Source: Tubiluchus corallicola (lineage: Eukaryota > Priapulida > Priapulimorpha > Priapulimorphida > Tubiluchidae). From it: a stretch of 64,000 bases of DNA. The notes beneath the pieces are model-generated. The model ran no database searches. It saw only the letters and a program-made list of their open reading frames with translations, and was not told the DNA's origin. The position numbers and the translations under genes are program-made. The stretch lies in NCBI GenBank assembly GCA_030141605.1, contig JAQGDQ010000221.1, positions 305,102-369,101 on the forward strand, in the 5' to 3' direction. Positions 11,960-26,000 of this stretch are shown one piece after another. Each line of letters starts with the position of its first letter. The stretch's first letter is position 1.

Positions 11960-12086
11960 TCAGATCGGCCGAGAAGAAAAATTGTACTGACTGTTGCTAG
12001 GCGATCCAGCCGTTACACGGCAACACATGGTTTTTTCCTCATCTTCAGGACCGCGAGCAAAGATTCTCACTAATTGGCAGTGCACT
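11960..12086 (-). CDS. CERK: CERK exon 11 with stop
   Basis: Residues 502-543, starting VHCQLVRIFARG as in vertebrates, with a lineage-specific tail and TGA at 11962-11960. Confidence 0.9.
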
Positions 12087-15000
12087 CTGAAAATATATAT
12101 TAATAGTGAAATAAAAACAACCTTGATCACTTATTTGTCAAATTAACCAATTAACCCATTGTGCTGAATAACAAACTGACTTGCCTATCAATCAGCAATC
12201 TGCGAACCTAAGAAGAGAAATCAACCAGGCTAACCATTCAGCCTAATAACCAACCAGGTAGCCAGCCAATACTAGTCATGCAGCTTACCACCAACCGATT
12301 AGTAAATGCATTAATTCTACAAAGTAATTTTTGAAGTAAATGTGGACAATTTTCCACAAATCAACCTATAGTTTACAGTAAAGTTGTCAGAGTTGCCAAA
12401 CGTGCTACTCACATAACATCTATTGAAGGTTCGCTGAGTATTTCTCCATCACAGTTCCACACACTAGTGTGAGGTGCTGACCTCTGTTGTGCGGCGCTGA
12501 GATGATTGCCATTTTGACTGTGCTGTGTTTGAGGTCGGAAGCAGAACGCCTTTACCCGATGAGCTTGCACGAAACTCATATCCAGCTAAAAATAACAAAA
12601 AATCATGGCTACAAAACGGTATTATAATATAGCCTACAAACTACTATACAAGAGAAAAGAATATACACCAAGCATCAACTCAAAAGGTAGTCACAAAATT
12701 TCAAACTGAAGTTTTTTGCATTCTCCTAAGTTGGAGCAGGCTTCTCAAGTGAGAAAGTCAAGCCATTTTGTGAGAAAATTACTAAATTATTTTGAACAAA
12801 TTTCCTTACTGTATCCAGTGAAATGTCTTGGGTGAATGGCTTATTTTTTTGTCAGTCAGATAAAATGTGCCAGTCATTTGGTTTGTATCTTTCAATGCTT
12901 TTACAAGAAACATTTTTTTTGTACAAAAAACAAATTATAAGATAAAACTACATTTATTAGACAGAAACTGGTATGCACTGCTTTGCAAGCTATATATATA
13001 TAACTATTGCTAGATGCTCAAGTATGAGGGAGTAAATTGGGTCATACGATGATGCTGCTGCAAAGGAGGCACTCCAGTTCACAAGCCAATAGTTGCACTG
13101 GAATATAATAAACAACGATGGCTTTACTTTTTTAAGCTACCCATCATATTTCCACAGATTTTTAAGTTTCCTCCTTTGCAAAAACTGACTTGCCTGAGAG
13201 CTAAAATACAGAAAACAGTGATGTCACTTTGCAGTGGATAGTTTAGATACAGTTCTTTGCAGTCCAAGAGGTAATGTTGCTGGTAAAGTTAACTGCAAAC
13301 CAATGAATAGTCAATGTCTTAGCATCACTAGAAATGTATGATTCTATGGACTTTCTGAGCAATCTCAAAATCTCACTTACCGGATTATCGTTATTTGTTG
13401 CTGTTCTCCACAGGTGGCGCATGTAGTTAAAACGGGAAGTTTGTCGAACGACGATGAGATCTGCACATCCATCACCTACGTGAGCGCCAGCGCTCACGCC
13501 CTCTGGTGTCTTTCCGCAGGCACAACTCATGGTGACTGCGTTAATGGCCAGAAAATTGCCGCGTATCGTCTGCCATTTTTCTGATGCTGCAAATAACAAT
13601 AGTTAATTTAATAATGATGAAGACGATTATGATGACATAAATTATAGCGTTGGCGTCAATGAGGTGAAGTTCATAAGCTCAGCAGCCTTTACATTATCAA
13701 GTCTGGTTAGTGAATGGATGGGTGAATTGCTTCATCTTTCACTATGCATAATTTCATTTGCCATGTTGATTATGGCTGCTTACTTCCTAGAGGGAGGATG
13801 CATTCACATGCAAAAGTGGCTAAGATGCCTCTGGCAGTTCAGTGGCTCATGTTTGGAGCATATCCTTGACAATGAGTCAGGCTTTGATATCACCCACCAC
13901 CTTCCAATTTGAGTAAGTGCTGCCATAAAATGCTGGATTCTGGGCTGCAGGATTCGGAGTTGTACAACTCGTTTGCCTGTTAAATAAAAAATCTTTTAAC
14001 AAAGGCAAACATATGCCAACCTACAAATGAAAAAACTTGGATTTTGCACAGTATTAACTCCATTCTAAAAGTGGCCCCTGAGCTACACATTCATTGCATG
14101 TTACACCAGCATTACCAAATATGGCAAACTAGCCAAAACGATCAGAACGTTTAATAACATACGAACTGACACACAAATAAGAAACGATTCTCAATAAAAA
14201 ATAATAGGAAGAGGGATTAATAAGAAAATATTAATAAAAAACATTATTAAAAACCTAGAGAGACGTGCTCACCTAGAGTGTCTTGTCTGTCGCCTGCTTC
14301 TTGCAGCTTCTGCAACCTTTCACCAGCTGTCTGACACACCTGACATCTGAAACAATCAGAAATAAAAGACAATTAGCAGACTGCCATGTGAAGGTACATA
14401 AGAGTATAAACGTTTTCTAAAGGCAGGTTTTCTGTACATTTACGTAATTATAAATTGGTCATGTAATTTAAGTGAAAACAGAACAACTGCCCAGATAATT
14501 ATTGCTTTCCCCTAACAAAACATTTATTGATAAGTCATAAAGCAACATTGCATTATAATGCCCACTTGATGTTAGGTCTATATTAGTGCCATTGATTAGG
14601 AATAACATTATTGATTGTAAGAATTAGCTGACGTATTTTTAATGCGCTGACACAACAACACACATTGCACACATACCGTAAAAAGATTTGTACCACAATA
14701 CTAGCTGTACTGTCAATTCGCTTTATATATAAACGGCAAAGAGCAAACCATGAGCAGAAACAAAGGATAAAAATTTGAAGTAATAACAAAAATGTTACAA
14801 TTTCTGATTTACTACAAGAGCTGGGATAATTCCCATCAGTTTATTACGATTGCGCAAAATAAGGAAAACAAGTAGAGAAGCATTATGAGGCCCGGTCACT
14901 TGAAATTCCACTATTTTGAAATTGGGACATTGTAGTGACATTCAATTTGTTTCGAAATTATAGAGAATTAAACCATCTTCAAATGCACCAAATGCAAAAG

Positions 15001-18000
15001 AACAAGATTTGTGATGCATTTCCTTGTATTTTAGTGTTTGAAAAGAAGATTTTGCTAAAAACCTTGATTAGAATGCTAAGCTTCTCACCCCATTCTGCAT
15101 TTGTCGTTATCAGACAGGCTGCCGTTGCCGCTCTCGTCCTCAACGAATGAAAGCTCTCCCTCGTAGCTCTGATTCTTGATGAATTTTTTAAATCCCGAGA
15201 AGTCGTAGCGCTTCGGTCCCATCCACCGGTGCTGTTCGCTGTCGACCATGGCATCGCCATAGAAACCATATGCAAGAAGCGATGAGCAGTATGAGACCAG
15301 TTTATCCTGATGGTGCACAGCAGTGACATCTATTGGCAGAGAATCTCCTGAAAAATGCAACAAAATGACAAATGAGTATCCAAAACCCAAACATTTTTGT
15401 AAAATTAGAAAAATGAAAAACTGGAAGAAAATGCAACATAATTAGATAGTAAAGCCGGTCTAAGTTGCATGCCAACTAAATGGTCTAGGTTACCAACCCA
15501 TTTTTAAAAATGAATGATTGCAGGCATTTCTGCAATCCTACACCTGATTACACATCAGAAAATCCTAGGCAAAACAGCTTTAGTAAAAATGTTGGCAAAC
15601 TTAACCTACAACGTGAGCAACTAATGTCGATTACATGGTCTGCATCTTTTCTTCCACAACTTAGCCTTTAGTTAATTTCTTTTATAAAATTTTTTAATTA
15701 TATTTTGTGGTGATTAGGAAATAAAATGAGCCGAACTGGCTGTAACTTACAAAAGACTGATTACAGCTATGAAGTTAAGAAGAAAACACCGTATAGGCCT
15801 ATAATGTCACAATCACATTTAAGGATGTTTTGGTACCATAAGCATGCTTAAAAGCCTTAAATATAAACATGACAGAAATGAAGCTTGTCTTTTAGTAACA
15901 AACACCTCTGTGATATTTATTACGAAAATGTCCTGTAATCAACTTTTGCACACTGAAGTGAAAAACTATTGAAAGTTCACTAAGCAACACACACAGTGAC
16001 ACCATCAGAAAATAAATCTATTGGTCAAATACAAGACTGATTGCAAATGGCAGCTTCTAAAACATCAACACAGGAAACCTTAAAAACAGTAAAGACTAAA
16101 AACAAACAGGGAAATTCCGAAGAGAACAGCTGAACAAACCAGGTTTTCTGATAGCGACATGCACTCTGCCAGGAATTTGTTCTTAAGCTCCATGAAAGTC
16201 AATTTCCGGTTGCATTTTATCGAACAATGCAGATGACCAGGCAACTAGACATCCAGCTAGGTGACCGAGTGACACAAATAGTAATGAGAATAAAAGCTGA
16301 CTGCACAGACCAATGCAATTTAAAGGAAGACCGGACGATTGTCTAGACTCAATCTCATTTTAATTTACTGTCCAAAATATACATTTTCTTGCCTATAAAA
16401 GTTAACAATTGTTCCTTATATTTGAATAATTAGCTTAGAAAGTTAATTAACGGAAACCAAAAACACAGCTATAGCTTACGTCAGAAACTAACCACAGTTT
16501 GTGCAGTGACAATGAGCCGCGCGTAGCTTTGAAAGTATCCGAGGTAATTATTATTTAATCTAAGCTTTGATTTAAAGTAAGCTATTGTAGCTTTCAATGT
16601 TTTAGAGCATTCTTTATTCTGAACTAATATTTACACAATCATCTGGTTTTCCTTTAAAATTATGCATTTAATTCATTAAGTATCAGTTTGCTTGTTTATT
16701 TATTTATTTACTTATTTGTGCTTTTTATTTGTTTAATAAATTATCATCACACAGTATGTATTATTGTGCAAAAAAATTCAGTACGCTGGTAAAGTGGTAA
16801 AGCGTCATAAATTTCAATTATGGACGAACATTTGTAACATTGGGGAAATTTTTAAAACAGACCGATCTTACAGAATATAAAGAATCTAACACAATTGAAA
16901 TTTGTTACAGAATTTATCACAGATGAGATTCGAAAAGTAAAAACCAATCATATCCTGCTTGTCTTGGTTGCTGATGCCAAACAATAGAAACAGTCAAATC
17001 CGGGAAAACTGCAGAAGCAAAATCAGTTGGACAATGGGAATAGCTGATTGGCCACGGTAGATGCCGGATGACTGAAGTTAGACAGCAGCAAGCCTGCTCA
17101 GTTAATTGTTGGGTGAATACCTGAAAAACCATCTTTGGGGAGTTTTAGCAACCACACTGCCCTCGGATATTAATTAAAAAAACTTTAAAGCGTCTCAATA
17201 TGGCTAAGATGCACTCTGCAACAGTTGAGCAGATCAAATCAAATGAAATCAAAATTAGATCAAATGTAATCAAATCACTTTATCTCTTATCAATGACACA
17301 AAAAGTCGTCAAATTCAAACCAACTAGAATTAGCCTCCATATTAAATGAGCTTGTTTTCGTTCCTGCGACAATCATCTGGATCAATTAAGCCCTGCTAAT
17401 GCATTCTGAAATCATCAGACTGAATGAGACCGAGATCTGACCCATGGGGCTGAAGAAGCCAATTCATAGAAGCAAAACTGCTGGAACAATAGTTTTCAGT
17501 GATTTTGAAAAAATTCTAACTATGGAAGGAAAGACAAGAAGCCTCATCTTGTAGCAGCCTGGTTGCATGTTGCCCCTCAACGTTTGAAGGTATTCAGTCT
17601 GATTAAAATGCATTTCCACATAAGGCATGATTCACCCAACTATCTGAATCAGACTCTAACAAATGACTGGAAATGAAAAATCAGACGTGTTGCGGAAGCC
17701 AAATGTTGACAAAGCGATGATTCAATTGAGTAAGATGGAACTTGAGCAAATGACATTGAAACGTATTTTCATTGGTTTTCCTGGAATCTCGTCTTCTGCA
17801 GAAATCGAATTGAGATAAAAAAAGTCAAAAAGTTTATTTTGACAATTAGGAAAATGCTTAATACACGACCAAAGTGATCAGTACCAGCTTGTTGAAACTT
17901 GAAAAGAATAGCATCTCTATTTTTTCCCCGAAAAAGAAACACAACAAAAAAAAACAAGGAAAATAATCATGACATTTGTTGAGTCATAACTTCTCAATTC

Positions 18001-20961
18001 ATCCAAACACTTAAAAACAGTCTTTTTATGCACCTCAGAGTTGAAGATAAGTCAGGAAGTCAGTAATAGGCCTTTGAGTACTTAGGCCACAATCTATTAT
18101 GCAATGGGTCACTTAAGTGTGATCTAACACAGAACGCAAGCACATATTAGAGTACAACAGGTGTTTTTCTTAAGAAATTTTTTGTCAAGACATTAAAAGC
18201 TATTTAAATGAACGCATATTTTTCAGAAATACTGTTAATATTTCTTAAAATTAAAATTTATTTGTTTTTAAAGTACAGCATGAAGTGTACATAGTACTGT
18301 CACATTATCATACTAATTATACGGAATAACGCTTTTCTATTCCTTACTGAGCAAACTAGAAAAGTTGTAAATAAGCAGGTCTGGTAGGAAAAAGATCACT
18401 TCCGTGCTGGTGGGTCAATGAAGCTGCAACACGGTGCATTTGGGTCATATTGGTAAGTTGCTCATGTTTTGTGACTTCCATGTTCTACACTGTACAAAAC
18501 ACACTATATTCTTTTTTGTGCTATTAGTGATTTACAATGTAATTTACCTATGATGATATGCAATGCAGACGTGATTGGATCATTCGTCCCCACAGTTCCA
18601 TAAACCACTGCGTCAGTTGACCCTGAAAAACACGTTCAAAATTACACTGTGATGTGCAGTTAAATATTAGTTTGGTATTAATTAAATATAACATTTTGAA
18701 ATTAAAACTGCTGTCCACATATGGACAAGGTGCATATTTGGACATACGCACAATGTGGATATTGTGCACATATACTTGACATTGTCTGCCATAATACCAC
18801 GAACATTGATAATCGAAGCCTGGTACCCTACGGCAAATTCATAAAAATAATACACGTTTTAGCGACTTTTTATTTTGTTAATATTCTAATTTAAGAATGA
18901 TTTCAAACTATAAGAAGCTTGGAAAATCTGAAAATGTTTGCGCAAAAAATAGCACAAGCGCAACGAGGTGAAAAAGCTAGTTCAAAGTTTACGTAGGTTA
19001 AATATTAATTTTACCATCTTAATTAGTTAATGCCGAAATAAATCTGGAATCACTAGATTAATTTAACTGGAAAAAATGTGAAAAAGGTCGGCCTGGACCT
19101 GAACTATGCCTTCGGAGTCCAAGTTTTACGAACATCCGTTCTTTCGGTTAAATTTGGTTTCAAATTTAATAAGAGTTTATTTTACAATTTATCCAAGTAG
19201 GCTACACATAATACAGCTATACAATATTTTAAAAAATCTGTATATAATGTAGTGAGTTTTCTCAAGAACGCTCGTGCAATCAACTTTGCATCAATCAAAA
19301 TTTTATGACCACTCCATCATAAATAAAACATTAATTTCTTCTTTAAACCAACTCGTCATTAAGCCAACGGCGCCATTGCAAATACGTTTTTTTCTCGTTT
19401 CCATCTTCTACCGACAATTTTGCGAATGTACGGAATTTCACTTTAAACCCGTTGTCGAAAAAAAGAACAGCGCATGCGCAATCACGTAGAAATGAAAATT
19501 TCCCACAAGACATCAGTTCCTATTAAACAAAGTCAGGCGTCTGAAAAAGAACATCCACTGCATTTTTTAAGAGAAAACTGGATGTAAGTGTCAAAAGTAG
19601 AATTATATTAGTGTGAAAATTTCGAAAATGTCAACAATCAAATCATGATACTAATAACGGAAAAGTTAGTATCAACATAAGCGACTGATTACATTCTCTG
19701 CTGATAACGAGACTCAAAATCATTATTTAAAACCATCAAGTTTTAGCTATTAGCTATATTTGCAGATGTTTGTTTACGCCACAAGATATTACTTGTACTT
19801 CTGCTGGTTTCGAAAACAAGTTGTAGCACCAGGGCGAGTTGTTAGCACGCCGCTGGCAGGTAAGTCTGGAGGGGCTGCCTCTTCAGGGACGAGACCACCA
19901 CGCCCACAGGGTACCAGAGCCCCTCGGTTAGCCGGGACGCGGCCCTTCACCGCCGGCAGCAAGCCTGTCCGCCATGGTTGGACCTCAAGAGGTATAAAAC
20001 CCCAGACGGCATAGCCTTGCTACGGACCCGTTGCCACCCGCTATGCCCGATCGTAAAGATCTTCGATGAGGCCAGGGAATTGGGTTTGAGTAGTCACAAG
20101 ATATTAATCCATTAAACAACCAACTTACATCTATAATCAGCTAAATTTCAATTGTAATACGATCTCTCGGACCACTCTATACATTCAAATTTACTTTTCA
20201 TTCTTACTGCAAAATTAAATTCTGACACAAGACGGTTTATAGTCAGGGCAAGCAAACATTGCAATTAATAAGTGATCAATACCGAATTAAATAAAATTAC
20301 AAAATTTGAAATATTTAAAAAGGGAATTGCTTATAAATAGTCGTTAGTCACAATATGTTTTATTTTTTAAACTGTAGTCGAGTTTTACAACAATGCTTAT
20401 ATCTAATATTAATTAGGATGTTCTTTATTTTTGATATTGATTTCTTTATACTTTTTACTACGTACTGTAAACTGTGCAAAGAAAAACCTCATTTATCTGC
20501 ACGTGTAAAGTAAAAAATAAATAAATAAACAAACAAATAATTAAAATAAGTAGTAGACCTAACATACCTAACAGCTTTCTTATTTTATAGAAATCCTCTA
20601 AATCTGACAACGTGTTACATGACAACCTACAAAACTGCTTTGGTGGGTCGTCTTAATTATAATGTGAGGTAAGCCACAGACACGTGCATAGTTTGGTAGA
20701 ATAAATGTTATACATGTAGTAATGGAGTCATGGCGCATAAACTTCTGATCGCCTTCAAGTTCTTAGCCAATCCAGGCAGACTCGCCAGTTGTAATAATTA
20801 ATAACTTGACAAAATCTCTCTACAGCGCACCAGTCTTAATACAGTGTACAGAAACTAATCACGTACACTCAGACTAACCACGTACGTACAGCAAATTAGT
20901 TTATCAAAAATGAAAGCTCAACAAAAGAGTGACATTATCTTTGGGATGTCAAAAGTTCTGA

Positions 20962-21033
<72 letters not shown>

Positions 21034-21101
21034 ATTTATGATTTTGATTTAAGAGAGACAGATGGAAAGAGAATGAGATAGAAAGAGAGACAGAGACAGA
21101 A

Positions 21102-21152
<51 letters not shown>

Positions 21153-22958
21153 AAGAAAAAGAGTTCGGCTAATTGTTGTAAGCGTGATGTATTTCTTTAT
21201 GTGTGTGAGTGCACTCAGAGAGAGAAGGATCTTTGTAACAAGCCAAAGTTATTATTGCCTTTGAATTGCCAAACAGGATGCTCATATCATCAATGTAGCC
21301 TACAATGCATTAGCCACTTTCACGTCGAGAATTCTAAAGTTATCACGAGTACTTTTCACGCACTCAGATGAACATGAAAGAGTTATTAATGGCTAACATC
21401 TCTCTAACTTTCACGCAGTGCTCAATTAGTATGTCTAGTGAGAATACCATGAAGAATGTTGAATGCTCTTAACACATAGAAAACTAAACAGTATAAAAAA
21501 GATGAGTTGCTAAGAAACCATCTCTTTTGAAAATATGAAGTTTGACATGAATGGGATTCATAATTTTATTAGAGAAACCACCTAAAAGCAATTTTCAAGT
21601 AGTCACCCATTTATTTGCCTACTAAATTTAGTGCTGCTTACTCCACGTCGTACTTTCAATGCTATTCCCTCGCCCAGACTGTGAATTTGTCATCCAAAAA
21701 AGTTAAGAATGTAATAATCGTTCATCTACTGCCAACAGAAATCGTGTCAAGGCTGTTCAGCTTTTGTCTGCCAACTTTCCGATTTTTTGCGACCGAAGCC
21801 ACACTTTTGTCTGCTAATTTTCCGGTTTTTTGCCACTGAAGCCACCGACCAATTTTCTTTATAAATGTCGCAACTACCCGAAATCGCAATATTCAGTTTT
21901 TTAATCACTAGCAATAAACATTGAAATATAATTGCCTAGTCAAGCTTTTTAAAAAGTAATAAAGATAATACCGCTATAAAACACAAAGACACATAAAAGG
22001 CAGCTGAGTTAACAGTTCATATGCGGCTAAAACATTGCAAACTTTTATAACCTAACTAACCTAGCAACCAGACATGAACAAAAATTACAAGGACACAGTT
22101 TCTCCATTAAGCTTCACTACGCCTACACAATAATTCAGCAGCGTTAAGTATAAGTAAGGCAATTACAGAAAACGCTGATTGGAATTAAGTGGCACCGATT
22201 CTCGTAAATTACTTACAGCCGCTGGTAAAACTTTGCAAAAACCTTCCAATAATTATATGTAATTTATAGCTACACGATTACAGCTACTTGGTGATAGACT
22301 TGCGTTTATCACGTAGCAATAAATATTGTTATTTATAACAATCTACACAATACCAGCACAATCCAGCACACAATAACAGGTCCAGATGGTTGTGGCAGGA
22401 GCGGAACTAGTCTATTTATCAAGGATATTTCTTTGATGATTAGATCAACAGATGAGTTAGTGAACTGGCAAAGGTGTTTTATACACGATCTGATCTGATG
22501 CGTCACTATTGCGTATAAGAATCCACGTAGATTGAACAATTTTTAACAAAAAATTAGCTGGATGTAGTATCGCAAGCGAAATCATCAAAAAGTAGTTTTT
22601 CAGTGGTCACTCATTTCTTCGCCTTTGAAGTTCGGAACTGCAAAACCTTATCCCTTTTGTGCAAAACAAAGGTTGCATATATTTGAATATAAATGAACTT
22701 AGTATAAACAACGTGAAAATTTTGAACTGTGAATAATACCAGCTTTTAATAGCTTTTCGAATCTGTTAAATTTTGTGGATTCGTCAACATATCCGAATAA
22801 ACAGAAACACGTTATTAACAGCTTGTAAAGACATGATGCAGTTTATCTTAACTTGTTTTGCTTCATGCATCGAATGGACGAAAAATGATTAAATCTACAA
22901 ATATATTATATATCATCGTGCTCCACTGTACTGCTCTGACGCAGCAATGTGCAAGCTT

Positions 22959-23054
<96 letters not shown>

Positions 23055-26000
23055 TTATTTCACTCCAGCAATACATATACAATACGTCAACATACAGTAT
23101 TATTGAAAAAAAGAAACGGTATAGGTAAAAAAACGTCGATGAAGTCAAATTAACCAAATAAAAGAGTTGCTGTATGACACCTTGAAAGCTTAGCTTGTTA
23201 GGGTGGCAGAAATGAGTGAATGAAAGAATGGTTAGGGTCAGAAGAAATTATGGAATGGGAAAAATAGTAAGATTAGGGATGGCAAGAAGGACAAGAGGAG
23301 AAGAAACGACCAATTATTTTTAACGGCCTTCTAGTAGAGAAACACTGCTAGCACAAAATTCCCTAAACGGCATGAGATTTGTAGCCTCAGCTACATTTAA
23401 TACTCATACATTTACCTATAGAAAAGCTTCTTCCACAGTATTATAAATGAATGAGATCAGCTGAAATAGGATTTATTCTCATAATAGAGATTTTCAGCTG
23501 TAATTACACTCAAACATCAAAGGTATTGACTGGCCTCCTCAAAGGAAAAGCTAACAGTCTATTATCAACGAAACAAATAACATTACCGAAACGGAAATAA
23601 CTTTTGGTTTTTTCAGGAGAGGAAATGGTTTTATGTTTCTCTAAGTAACTGGCTTTCGAGATGGTGTTCAGTAGAGTTTTCACTACCCAAGCTAAAATGT
23701 TTGAAGAAAACAAATCTTTTTCTGACTCAGTTGCAATTTTCTGGCGAGTTATTTATCACCCCGACGCATTTGTCTTAAGCAGCTGTTAGTACGTTACTGT
23801 AACCTCCCTGCCTGTAGCCAGCAAAACCCTTCCCGTCTAGTAATTCGAAGGTCCTACTTCGACTTCTCACATTTCTACCCTTTCGATCGAGTTTGGGTTC
23901 AAAAACTGAATAATCGTAGATACATTCCAACATTAATCAAAACTTTTGCAAGGTCATAAATAACAAACTTATTCGAACTGCTTACTTTTCTGCTTTCAAT
24001 TTTCCTTCTTCTGAAAGACAGAATATGCAGCGTTGTTCAAAAAAACACTGCTAATGTTATTAGATACAGCAGTTAGAAGAAAAGTCTATTCATTCTTGCA
24101 ACACGGGCTGCAGCAAAGAAGACTTAGTCTTCTCTCATTAGTTTATTAATGCAAGTTAATTAGCGGTAGATGAATGAACACCCAAAGCTCAAAGTTGCCG
24201 CCATCATTAAGATGTAATGAGAATGAAAGGTGCGGAAAATAAATTACCTTCTAAGAAGCCGTTGAAAAGATTTTTACAGAAAGAAAGAATAAAAACGGCA
24301 TAGCTTCTATGTCGGGCGAATAATTTAACCCTAAAGTGTGCGCGCATAGTAGCCAAAAGCTTTTTGAAGAATTTTTCAAGGAACTGTTGATGTGCGTTAA
24401 TTTCACATACCAATTAAAGAATGACCACGGAAGGCACAGCGTACCCCCAAATACACTAAAGAATGACCACGGAAGGCACAGCGTACCCCCAAATACACTA
24501 ATAATCAAGAAGACAGCAAATCGAGGTAAAGGCAATTGCTACTGTCAAGTGTATGTATTTCCAATAATAAGATCACTTGTACACAGTAAAAATAATAGGT
24601 TAATAGTCAGTTTTAAAATAAGAAGATTTTTTTTAATTCCAAAACCATTTCATCCTCTAAGTTTATACAATTGAAAGCAACATACATATGGACTCGAAGA
24701 CAATCACGAAACACCTTTACACTGGAATCGCAAAATTATTCCTGAATCAAACAATGACAGACGCACATATCTTCTTATAAAATACTTTCTTCTTATAAAA
24801 TACCGGAACAAATTTTGACCACTTGTAGAGTAATTCCGAGAGGCATTAGCGCTCCCACACAAAAAAGAACAAGGCAAGAAATGAAAGATTCCCTGTGCTG
24901 CAAATATCTCATTACAGTGACTAGCTCATAACAGCTTCTTCCCATTAATGCTTGTTGTAAATAGCTTCTCACTAACGTTTATTAGTCCCAAGACTTCAAG
25001 GGTTCAGAACTTTAGATAATAACCCTTTTCACAGTTCCAGCGATTGACGATGATCGTTAAAAGTCAAAGGTTAAGTGTACCAGACAACACATTTGTGTAC
25101 ACTTGACAATGCCTCGCAGCCCATGCTATTGTAATAGTGCCAGTTTTAATAGCTAGCTAGAACCTTACCTAGTTCATTTCTTCTTATTCCCAAGCAAGAT
25201 CCTGCTGGTAAATCACTCTATGCACAGACTAGTCACTAATGCATAATTAAGTAAAGTCACATAAAACAGCTGATGTTACAGAACTGATGCGATACACGGT
25301 TTTGCTTTATCCACACATCACGTGACGGCTATAGTTAAGACTCGTTGCTGTGGTACATTTAACCTTTGACCTACAGCAACTGTGCGCACGTGCAACGAAA
25401 CTGTGAAAAGGCTTATTGTCTTATATACTGCAACATTTTAAAAAGACCTGAGCCAGGTATACTCATTACCAACAGCTCTGCTCAAAGTTGTTTACACATT
25501 CAAAGCAGCTAGAGACAAAAAACACGAAACATGGTTCACACACTACTCACCAGCGGGAATGATCCCGATTCGCAGCTTGGGCACAACCAGGCGAGATCTA
25601 GGGAGGTCCTGTCGTACGCCATGCTGGCGCTGCGTGCGTGTCAGCAACCCGTTGAGAACTTCACCGTACATTCCGTCCCCACCCACGCACACCAATCTGC
25701 AAATAATGGAAAAACAGATGCTGTATTAATAATGTAAGTAAGACAAAGGACTAAATTTTCAAAATGGTCGGTTCTATAGCATGGTGCCCTTAAGTACCTT
25801 TCTAAATTCTCATTTTTAGTAATAGTACTTCTGGTTTTTAGTAATTAAAGGAAAACCGGATGATTGACTGTGTAGACACGAGTTCAGAATAAAGAATGCT
25901 CTAAAATATTGAAAACTACAATAGCTTACTTTAAATCAAAGCTTAGATTAAATAATAATTACCTCAGATACTCTAATTTTGTTAAACTTTCAAAGCTACG

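Larger units (their letters stand above)
12586..15088. other. CERK introns 7-9 (between exons 7 and 10)
   Basis: Short introns (0.69-0.80 kb each). A plus-strand open frame at 13664-13912 lies within the intron at 13587-14272 and shows no recognisable family. No repeat family identified. Confidence 0.5.
18623..25550. other. CERK intron 5
   Basis: 6.9 kb. It holds the retroposon at 19792, GA and CAAT microsatellites, a 42-bp tandem duplication and otherwise AT-rich DNA. No coding exon of another gene was recognised. Confidence 0.5.

Noticed and set aside
19760-20014. 84-codon Pro/Arg/Gly-rich frame
   Set aside because: It spans the left end of a TSD-flanked GC-rich retroposon; openness follows from GC content.
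22858-23153. Two overlapping frames encoding an Ile-Asn-Gln-Ser repeat peptide
   Set aside because: They are translations of the CAAT microsatellite in two frames.
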